Below, piece by piece: positions 6,519 through 11,081 of a stretch of DNA of 11,081 bases. The position numbers were made by a program, and so were the translations under genes. The notes beneath the pieces were generated by a model that saw only the letters and a program-made list of their open reading frames with translations, was not told where the DNA came from and did not search any database. Numbering within the stretch: the first letter of the stretch is position 1; every line of letters begins with the position of its first letter. Source of the stretch: Paludibacter sp. (GTDB taxonomy: Bacteria; Bacteroidota; Bacteroidia; Bacteroidales; Paludibacteraceae); contig JANJXE010000065.1 in the NCBI GenBank assembly GCA_024709185.1, forward strand, positions 1 to 11,081, written 5' to 3'.

Positions 6519-7103
6519 ATGAATAGCCTGGGAATCATAGCCAACAAAGAGAAACTTGGCAATTTGATGGTCTACCTGTCTGAAAAAATCAGCCCACTCC
6601 ACCAGACTAAACTCATCAAGTTGCTCTATTTTATTGATGAATATGCTGTGCTGGATAATGGAATACCCATTACCTGGCTTGAATATAAAGTATGGGAAAA
6701 AGGGCCTGTTGCTCCTGAAACTTATTACCTGAAAAATAATCCTGAAGATCACAGTTTCTCCGACTACATCACGCTGAAAAAGCGTGATGAAAATTCGGTT
6801 GAAGTTAAGCCTGCCAGAAGTTTTGATAACAGTTTGTTCAGCGATTATGAATTGGAAATTATTCATAAGGTTGTTTCAGAACTTGGTAACAAAAGGGCTC
6901 AGGATTTAATTGATTTAAGTCATCAGGAAGGCTCACTGTGGGATGTCGTTAGCAAACGTAATAATGTCGATTTTGCTAAATGTAAAACAACTACCTTACC
7001 GCTTGATTTGTCAGAGTTAATCAGTGACGATCCTGTAAAGTTCTTCAACTACCAGGAAGCGAGAGACATGATGTTATTCAGCGTTTCAACCTCTGGTAAA
7101 TAG
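6519..7103 (+). CDS. Panacea-domain (DUF4065, SocA-like) protein, likely antitoxin
   Basis: This 194-aa protein has the Panacea/DUF4065 domain at about residues 10-145. Visible blocks are KLIKLLYFIDEYAV (31-44), YKVWEKGPVAPE (56-67), and LIDLSHQEGSLWD near 130-142. The C-terminal 50 residues are specific to this protein. Panacea domains are known as broad antitoxin modules in the PanAT toxin-antitoxin systems, where the fused or adjacent parts define which toxin is neutralised; SocA of Caulobacter is a relative acting with ClpXP. The next gene starts only 9 bp after the stop, fitting an antitoxin-first TA operon. Two TAnnTTTG-like elements lie upstream. Phage-borne relatives also exist, so a prophage origin cannot be excluded. 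Confidence 0.8.
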   Translation: MNSLGIIANKEKLGNLMVYLSEKISPLHQTKLIKLLYFIDEYAVLDNGIPITWLEYKVWEKGPVAPETYYLKNNPEDHSFSDYITLKKRDENSVEVKPARSFDNSLFSDYELEIIHKVVSELGNKRAQDLIDLSHQEGSLWDVVSKRNNVDFAKCKTTTLPLDLSELISDDPVKFFNYQEARDMMLFSVSTSGK

Positions 7104-7112
7104 TGAAGGTGC

Positions 7113-7571
7113 ATGTATAAGGCAGGATCTGTTTACTATGGAAAGTTTAAACTAAGTGAAATTGAAACGAAGAACAAATACCTGATAGTTTTTCACTTGT
7201 TTGAAGATACTTGTCTGTTGACAACCTTTACCACAAGTCAACCGCGATCGGGTGTTGACAATCCTGTTCACGGGCATAATCCCGCAACAAAGCCTTATAG
7301 GAGTTATGTTTTTAAAAAAGGCATAGCCATTGGAGATATCCCGATTACCAATATTCCGTTCTCGTTTCAGGAAGATACAGCGATTGTTCCTGATTATGGA
7401 TTTGCCAAAAAGTCAATCAGTGATCTTCATTTTTCAGTTCAAAATCTGACAATGGTTTGTCAACTGTATCCGAATGAGTTTATAGATTTGATTTATACTT
7501 TGTATCATTCAAAAGGGACACCTAACTGGGTAAAAGATGTGTTAGAAGTGAAGCTCGATGAATTGTCATAA
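7113..7571 (+). CDS. Putative toxin partner of the Panacea antitoxin
   Basis: This 152-aa protein was not recognised from its sequence alone. It begins AGSVYYGKFKL, followed by KYLIVFHLFEDTCLLTTFTTSQ. That pattern of short beta-strands with an early GxVYYG resembles the SH3-like barrel of MazF/PemK-type endoribonucleases, but the similarity is loose. The C-terminal third (LYPNEFIDLIYTLYHSKG) looks helical. No signal peptide or membrane segment is visible. The start ATG is preceded by GAAGG at close spacing, and the gene lies 9 bp downstream of the Panacea gene, so the two are almost surely cotranscribed. Toxin function is inferred only from this layout. It could instead be a cytoplasmic cofactor of the Panacea protein. 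Confidence 0.6.
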   Translation: MYKAGSVYYGKFKLSEIETKNKYLIVFHLFEDTCLLTTFTTSQPRSGVDNPVHGHNPATKPYRSYVFKKGIAIGDIPITNIPFSFQEDTAIVPDYGFAKKSISDLHFSVQNLTMVCQLYPNEFIDLIYTLYHSKGTPNWVKDVLEVKLDELS

Positions 7572-7576
7572 ATTTT

Positions 7577-7638
7577 TCCGGAGCAGAATATTCCGACGAA
7601 AGTGAGCCACCATTCCGGTCAATATCACCGGAATATTC
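7577..7638. mobile_element. Nested inverted repeats, possible IS21-type element end
   Basis: ATTCCGGT (7612-7619) and ACCGGAAT (7627-7634) form an 8-bp inverted repeat, and GAATATTCCG (7586-7595) and CGGAATATTC (7629-7638) form a 10-bp one. Between them is GTGAGCCACC. From memory, repeated CCGGAAT and TGGCTCAC units occur at the ends of IS21-family elements in Bacteroidota. No istA or istB is present, so only an end could remain. The repeats run directly into a broken HicB-like gene copy. They may also act as a terminator for the Panacea operon. Confidence 0.4.
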
Positions 7639-7715
7639 AGTTATATATCAATTACTGTTTACAGAAGGGGACATTGGTTGATGACCTTCAAAAAAATGGG
7701 TGGAATATTCATTGA
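7638..7715 (+). pseudogene. 3' fragment of a second HicB-like gene
   Basis: Codons from 7638 read QLYINYCLQKGTLVDDLQKN then GWNIH and a stop at 7713-7715. This matches residues 60-82 of the HicB-like protein at 5269-5655 (QIYINYCLQKRTLVEDLQKN, GWDV) at both the protein and nucleotide level (compare 5447-5518). The front is replaced by inverted repeats at 7577-7638, and the reading frame ends early. This is therefore a dead duplicate truncated at both ends. Confidence 0.8.
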
Positions 7716-7736
7716 TCTCTCTCAAACATACAGAAC

Positions 7737-7805
7737 TTCTAATATTTTACTAACTTTTCACTAACAAGTTTCTAATATTTTCGCATTTCATAAAAAATAT
7801 TAGAA
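7737..7805. promoter_or_regulatory. Three-copy 12-bp repeat (two direct, one inverted) upstream of the 7895 gene
   Basis: TTCTAATATTTT occurs at 7737-7748 and again at 7770-7781, exactly 33 bp apart (about three helical turns). Its perfect reverse complement AAAATATTAGAA is at 7794-7805. The second and third copies form a 12-bp hairpin with a 12-nt loop. The set ends 18 bp before the promoter of the next gene, so a cooperative regulator site is plausible. A weak A/T terminator is the alternative. Confidence 0.5.
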
Positions 7806-7822
7806 AATACCAATAAAAATGC

Positions 7823-7853
7823 TTGGTAATTTAACAATTTACATCTAAATTTG
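7823..7853 (+). promoter_or_regulatory. Bacteroidota-type promoter of the 7895 gene
   Basis: TAAATTTG (7846-7853) matches the -7 consensus and TTG (7823-7825) provides the -33 core, with 20 nt between. This is the best promoter in the window. Transcription should start near 7859, giving a leader of about 35 nt. Confidence 0.65.
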
Positions 7854-7894
7854 TCATCGTTATTTTTAATTGTAACCATTAAAATCTATTTCGT

Positions 7895-8641
7895 ATGACA
7901 AAAAATTCTGAATCCGGACACATCCGGAATGTTACCAATTTTGAGAGTTTAATTTCGTTTATCACTTCATCTGGTGTTGATTACAAACCGGCGAAACCCA
8001 GCCTTAGCCTTGAAGCGATGCAAAGCCTCTTCACTACTGCCAAAAATGCACTGACCGGTCTCAAACAGGCCGAATCGGAGTGTGCCACAGCCACATTCGA
8101 GCGCAAGCGCCTGTTCGACACCCTCAGCCCCCGCATCACCCGCGTGTACAGCGCCCTGCGGTCGTCCGACTCGGCAAAGGAAGCCGACGAAAGCGCCCTT
8201 CACCTGGTGCGTAAACTGCGCGGACAGCGGGTAAGCGCCCTGCTTACCGACGAGGAAAAAGCTGCCCTCGAAGCCGAAGGCAAATCGGTGCGACAAATAT
8301 CTTCGTCGCAAATGAGCTTCGACACCCGCCTCGATAACTTCGACAAGTTGGTGCACCTGCTCTCTGCCATCCCGCAGTATGTCCCCAACGAAGCCGACCT
8401 CTCCATCGACGGTCTGAGGGCCTTCTACAACGAACTGTCGGCCCGCAATACTGCCGTTATCGATGCAGAAGGGAAGTTGGAAGCTGCCCGCACCCATCGT
8501 TTCAACGTACTCTATAGTCCCCTCAACGGACTGGTCGACGTGGGCACTGATTCCAAAACCTATATCAAAGCAATAGGAGGAGCCAGCAGCCCGCTGTATA
8601 AAAAAGTAACTAAACTCATTTTCCGAAACTACAAAAAATAA
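7895..8641 (+). CDS. Conserved hypothetical protein (Bacteroidota), likely coiled-coil
   Basis: This 248-aa protein has no domain that I can name. It opens with an NFESLISFITSSG segment followed by DYKPAKPSLSLEAMQSLF, then a long Ala/Glu/Arg-rich helical middle (about 45-200) suggesting coiled coil. It closes with LYSPLNGLVDV and a SSPLYKKVTKLIFRNYKK tail. I recall similar small proteins with an FGATSP-like C-terminus in many Bacteroidota, often in several copies, without known function. No signal peptide or membrane segment is seen. It has its own promoter (7823-7853) and terminator (8655-8693), so it is a single-gene unit. The middle of the gene is much richer in G+C than both ends and the flanking genes, which opens a long minus-strand frame that I take as a shadow. 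A 21-bp repeat array follows downstream. Confidence 0.7.
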   Translation: MTKNSESGHIRNVTNFESLISFITSSGVDYKPAKPSLSLEAMQSLFTTAKNALTGLKQAESECATATFERKRLFDTLSPRITRVYSALRSSDSAKEADESALHLVRKLRGQRVSALLTDEEKAALEAEGKSVRQISSSQMSFDTRLDNFDKLVHLLSAIPQYVPNEADLSIDGLRAFYNELSARNTAVIDAEGKLEAARTHRFNVLYSPLNGLVDVGTDSKTYIKAIGGASSPLYKKVTKLIFRNYKK

Positions 8642-8654
8642 ACCCCTATAGACC

Positions 8655-8693
8655 AACTGCGGTTAGCACTCCAGCAACCGCAGTTCGGTTTTT
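8655..8693 (+). terminator. Strong Rho-independent terminator
   Basis: AACTGCGGTT (8655-8664) and AACCGCAGTT (8676-8685) form a perfect 10-bp stem with an 11-nt loop, followed after CGG by TTTTT (8689-8693). It lies 14 bp after the stop of the 7895 gene and should end its transcript before the repeat array. Confidence 0.85.
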
Positions 8694-8739
8694 AGCCTCA
8701 CCTCATGCAATTGCTCCTTCCCGGTTACTACATCGCCCT

Positions 8740-9033
8740 CCCGCAAACAGCTTTTTTGCTCCATCAAGGAGCTTTTTCGCTCCGTCACTCCGTTATTTTG
8801 CTCCGTCAAATAGCTTTTTTACACCGTCAAATAGCTTTTTTGTACCGTCAAAGAGCTTTTTTGCATTGTCAAACAGCTTTTTCACACCGTCAAATAGCTT
8901 TTTTGCTCCGTCGAATAGCTTTTTTGCTCCGTCAAAGAGCTTTTTCACACCGTCAGGCAATTATTTCGCTTCGTCAGGGAGTTTTTTTGCATGTGCAGGG
9001 AGTTATCGAACCTGTTCATGCAGTTATCAGAGG
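8740..9033. repeat. Array of degenerate 21-bp tandem repeats with phased T-tracts
   Basis: About 12 clear units and two fading ones follow one another without spacers. The consensus is CCGTCAAATAGCTTTTTTGC plus T. Units start at 8740, 8761, 8782, 8803, 8824, 8845, 8866, 8887, 8908, 8929, 8950 and 8971. The centre is best conserved (8803-8949) and both ends decay. Because 21 is a multiple of three, frames stay open across the array and give repetitive peptides such as RQIAFLL or SNSFFAP. These have no start context and I do not call them genes. The T-tracts recur every two helical turns, a layout expected to bend DNA. The array lies between a strong terminator and the XRE operon promoter. Confidence 0.9.
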
Positions 9034-9076
9034 CTGTGCAAAAACTGTGTCAATGAAAATAAATTAGTATTTATAG

Positions 9077-9126
9077 CTGTTGCAAAAAACAATATAATCA
9101 AATAATTTGTTGTAATTTTGCAACAG
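9077..9126 (+). promoter_or_regulatory. Promoter with overlapping operator for the XRE-ImmA-PIN operon
   Basis: TAATTTTG (9113-9120) is an exact -7 element, 41 bp before the XRE start codon. CTGTTGCAAAA (9077-9087) and TTTTGCAACAG (9116-9126) form a perfect 11-bp inverted repeat, and the right arm covers half of the -7 box. A further half-site TGTTG (9108-9112) pairs with CAACA (9121-9125), so the -7 box lies exactly between them. This layout suggests autorepression by the XRE protein. The -33 box is not obvious. Confidence 0.6.
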
Positions 9127-9160
9127 ATTAACAGAGGCAATTAAGTAGTAAAACAATCTT

Positions 9161-9496
9161 ATGAAAACAACAAACCAGCTGAAGGCATTCCGGGAAGCGT
9201 CCGGCTTCACGCAGGAACGGGTGGCAGCATTTCTTACAATTGAACGGGGTGCTTTGTCGAATTATGAATTGGGTACCAGAGAAATACCGATGCCGGTTCT
9301 GATTGATCTTTCGAATTTGTATGGAGTGGATATAGCCGATTTTTACGAAACAGATTCAGAAAAACTGAAAGATGCGTTGTTTTGTTCGTTCCGAATGGAT
9401 AACCTTTCGGACGAGGATATGAAAGAAATAGCCGATTTCAAGGATGTAATTAAATCGTACCTGAAGATGGTCAATCTGAGCAAACATGACCAATGA
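9161..9496 (+). CDS. XRE-family helix-turn-helix regulator
   Basis: This 111-aa protein has a Cro/cI-type helix-turn-helix at about residues 5-60. It reads LKAFREASGFTQERVAAFL, then the recognition-helix region ERGALSNYELGTREIP, then the dimer-type LIDLSNLYGVDIADFY. The C-terminal 50 residues are acidic and helical and may contact the partner protein. It is the first gene of an operon: the ImmA/IrrE gene begins 11 bp before its stop, indicating translational coupling. XRE plus ImmA/IrrE pairs are known from ICEBs1 (ImmR/ImmA), where the protease cleaves the repressor, and from predicted xre-COG2856 toxin-antitoxin pairs. It most likely represses its own promoter at the inverted repeat at 9077-9126. 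Confidence 0.88.
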   Translation: MKTTNQLKAFREASGFTQERVAAFLTIERGALSNYELGTREIPMPVLIDLSNLYGVDIADFYETDSEKLKDALFCSFRMDNLSDEDMKEIADFKDVIKSYLKMVNLSKHDQ

Positions 9497-10196
9497 GATT
9501 ATCGAAATAAAAGCAAGTGAGTTAAGAACCGAATGGGGGTTATCGGCTTACGAACCTGCCTCTGTCAGGCAGTTGCTGCTTAAGATAAATATACTCACCT
9601 TGTTTCGACCGCTGCGTGACGATTTCTCTGGAATGTGTCTTAAAAAAGGAAATCAATATTTTATTCTAATCAACTCATCACATCCGGTAGGTCGTCAGCA
9701 TTTCACCATTGCACACGAGTTTTATCATCTGTTTGTGCAAGATCAGGTTGAGGTTCATTATTGTAATCCGGGCAGCAGCTCTACATCCAAACAGGAGAAG
9801 GAGGCCGACTATTTTGCATCGGTGTTTCTGATGCCCGAAATGGGAATAAAGCGAATGATACCCGAAGTCGAATTGATTAAAAAATCAATATCGATAGCAA
9901 CTATACTAAGATTGGAAAATTACTTTGAAGTTTCGCGCAGTGCATTACTTATCCGCCTGAAAATGCTCAAAATAATTCCACCAGCCGAATACGAACTCCT
10001 TGCATCCATTCCGGTCATTAAATCGGCCAAAGAATACGGTTTCGATACCACCCTTTATTTACCCGGCAACGAAGGACTTGTGATAGGAGATTATGGAATA
10101 AAAGCCCGCAGCCTTTTTGATAAAGGATATATATCCGAAGGACATTATATTGAGCTGTTGTCGAAAATCGGATCGGACCCCACACAAAAGGAATAG
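9486..10196 (+). CDS. ImmA/IrrE-family metallo-endopeptidase
   Basis: This 236-aa zinc peptidase of the COG2856 family has the catalytic helix FTIAHEFYHLF, with HEFYH at residues 77-81. The downstream EADYFASVFLMP (106-117) supplies the third metal ligand and the family's hallmark FASxFLMP block. An LRLENYFEVSRSALLIRLK segment (about 141-159) matches the helical region after the active site. The family cleaves XRE-type repressors or other regulators in response to DNA damage or stress. Its ATG lies inside the end of the XRE gene in another frame, so the two are coupled. The PIN-like gene follows at once. The most probable substrate is the neighbouring XRE protein, and release of repression would raise the PIN-like protein. 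This chain is inference; the peptidase family and active site are clear. Confidence 0.9.
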   Translation: MTNEIIEIKASELRTEWGLSAYEPASVRQLLLKINILTLFRPLRDDFSGMCLKKGNQYFILINSSHPVGRQHFTIAHEFYHLFVQDQVEVHYCNPGSSSTSKQEKEADYFASVFLMPEMGIKRMIPEVELIKKSISIATILRLENYFEVSRSALLIRLKMLKIIPPAEYELLASIPVIKSAKEYGFDTTLYLPGNEGLVIGDYGIKARSLFDKGYISEGHYIELLSKIGSDPTQKE

Positions 10197-10201
10197 TGTT
10201 A

Positions 10202-10732
10202 ATGAAAAGAGCAGAGGCTGCAAAAGTAAAAGTTGTACTGGATTCTGATGTTATCATTCACTTCATCAAAGGTGAGTGTCTGAATCTGCTTCCTCAGATA
10301 CTACCGACTTATTCTTTTATAATTCTGGACATTGTTTATAACCGGGAACTGGCGGCATCACACAGGGTGATTCTTCAAAACATTGTCAGGCTACTGAAGA
10401 CGATCTCGATTGTGACCTGGGAGCCAGGAAAGGAAGAACGGCAGGAGTTTATGCGACTTCAGAAGCAATTCGGTTTGGGTGAAAGTGCTGCCATGGCCTA
10501 CTGCAACTTCCACAACGATGTATTGGCAAGTAGTAATTTGAAAGATATTGTAGAATACTGTGAAGAAAATAACATCACCTATTTTACAACTATGGATTTT
10601 TTATACCAGGCTTTGCACAAAGGTATTTTAAGTGAAGAGCAATGTGATGAGTTTATTAACTGCGTACTTGCTCAGGATAGTAAATTGCCGGTGACGCGAA
10701 TGAGTGATTTTAAACCGCGAATTACTCTATAG
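10202..10732 (+). CDS. PIN-like domain protein, third gene of the XRE-ImmA operon
   Basis: This 176-aa protein resembles a PIN-domain ribonuclease. VVLDSDVIIHFIKG gives Asp14 and Asp16, FGLGESAAMAYC gives the second acidic position (Glu94), and VLASSNLKDIVEYCEENNI gives the third strand, where Asn112 stands in the place usually held by Asp. TTMDFLYQAL follows. PIN domains are metal-dependent RNases common as VapC toxins. The substituted third acid may mean altered or lost activity, though Asp115 is close by. I chose the ATG at 10202, which has AAGGA about nine bases upstream, over an in-frame GTG at 10196 that overlaps the ImmA stop. Here XRE and ImmA would take the place of a VapB antitoxin. 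No signal peptide is seen. Confidence 0.75.
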   Translation: MKRAEAAKVKVVLDSDVIIHFIKGECLNLLPQILPTYSFIILDIVYNRELAASHRVILQNIVRLLKTISIVTWEPGKEERQEFMRLQKQFGLGESAAMAYCNFHNDVLASSNLKDIVEYCEENNITYFTTMDFLYQALHKGILSEEQCDEFINCVLAQDSKLPVTRMSDFKPRITL

Positions 10733-10814
10733 TTTAACGCAATTCCTATTTTTTTGAAACGGAAAGAGTGAAGTCCACAATTAGTTATTAAAATTTTAAC
10801 GACACACTATACAC

Positions 10815-11081
10815 ATGTTTAACGACAAAGTTTTATTAATCACCGGTGGAACCGGTTCGTTTGGAAATGCCGTGTTGAAACGTTTTCTCAACACCGACAT
10901 CAAAGAAATCCGCATCTTCTCGCGCGACGAGAAAAAACAAGACGATATGCGGCATCAGTTACAAAACCCCAAGGTGAAATTCTACATCGGCAACGTGCGC
11001 GACAAGCGTAGCGTGGACAATGCCATGCGGGGCGTCGATTACATCTTTCACGCAGCAGCACTGAAGCAGGTGCCCTCCTGC
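10815..11081 (+). CDS. UDP-GlcNAc 4,6-dehydratase, CapE/FnlA/WbjB type (5' part)
   Basis: The first 89 codons of a gene that runs off the window are present. They show the extended-SDR NAD(P)-binding motif GGTGSFGNAVLKRF (about 11-24), with the GxxGxxG pattern. IFSRDEKKQDDMRHQL and FYIGNVRD follow, then HAAALKQVPSC at the end. The SRDE and ALKQVPSC wording fits the inverting UDP-N-acetylglucosamine 4,6-dehydratases CapE, FnlA and WbjB better than PseB, which has AAMKHVP. These enzymes start the pathway to UDP-N-acetyl-L-fucosamine and related sugars of capsules and O-antigens, so a surface polysaccharide cluster probably continues to the right. It is separated from the PIN gene by 82 bp without an evident promoter or terminator. 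Confidence 0.88.
   Translation, partial: MFNDKVLLITGGTGSFGNAVLKRFLNTDIKEIRIFSRDEKKQDDMRHQLQNPKVKFYIGNVRDKRSVDNAMRGVDYIFHAAALKQVPSC

Noticed and set aside
6363..6866. Minus-strand frame of 167 codons over the Panacea gene
   Set aside because: It covers the promoter region and the first half of a clear + strand gene, and its translation resembles no known family.
7967..8656. Long minus-strand reading frame (229 codons) opposite the 7895 gene
   Set aside because: It lies entirely over a + strand gene with its own promoter, terminator and family-like ends. The frame is open because the centre of that gene is G+C-rich, and it overlaps the terminator stem.
8740..9033. CRISPR array
   Set aside because: The 21-bp units follow each other without unique spacers, and no cas gene is present.
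8705..9067. Repetitive reading frames of 120 and 79 codons across the 21-bp array
   Set aside because: Two frames are open at once because the repeat length is a multiple of three. The peptides are low-complexity repeats, and they start just after a strong terminator with no promoter.

Overview
The window looks like a Bacteroidota chromosome, probably Bacteroidales-like. Several genes are preceded by the TAnnTTTG -7 element of the primary sigma factor of that phylum. Most coding is AT-rich, few genes have a strong Shine-Dalgarno, and the recognisable proteins are typical of the phylum. All supported genes are on the + strand. The content is accessory: defence, toxin-antitoxin (TA) and gene-debris modules. 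The window ends in the first gene of what looks like a surface polysaccharide cluster.

Layout. (1) 255-4171 is a compact three-gene module. It encodes an ABC-type ATPase with a C-terminal TOPRIM (OLD-nuclease-like) domain, a ParB/Srx-fold protein with a separate C-terminal helical domain, and a D12-class DNA adenine methylase. This is the best candidate for an under-described anti-phage or restriction-like system. (2) 4336-6283 is mostly debris. It holds an Abi_2 (AbiD/AbiF-like) gene with a clean internal deletion, a complete HicB-like protein without a HicA partner, a hidden coding-like frame, and a DUF4325 STAS-like gene. (3) 6519-7571 is a Panacea-domain (DUF4065) gene with a tightly coupled 152-aa partner, matching the antitoxin-toxin layout of PanAT systems. 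(4) 7577-7715 is a scar: inverted CCGGAAT-type repeats abut a broken second copy of the HicB-like gene. (5) 7737-9033 holds a repeat-rich promoter, a conserved protein of unknown function, a strong terminator, and an array of about 12 to 14 degenerate 21-bp repeats with regularly spaced T-tracts. (6) 9077-10732 is an overlapping XRE regulator / ImmA-IrrE metallopeptidase / PIN-like operon, with an 11-bp inverted repeat overlapping its promoter. (7) 10815 to the end is the 5' part of a UDP-GlcNAc 4,6-dehydratase gene of the CapE/FnlA/WbjB type.

How the parts may work together: the methylase probably marks self DNA, while the ATPase-TOPRIM and ParB-like proteins sense or cleave unmodified or invading DNA (inference). 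The Panacea pair and the XRE/ImmA/PIN operon look like independent toxin or stress switches. The remnants show that the locus has repeatedly gained and lost such modules. All family assignments rest on motifs read by eye; no database search was run.
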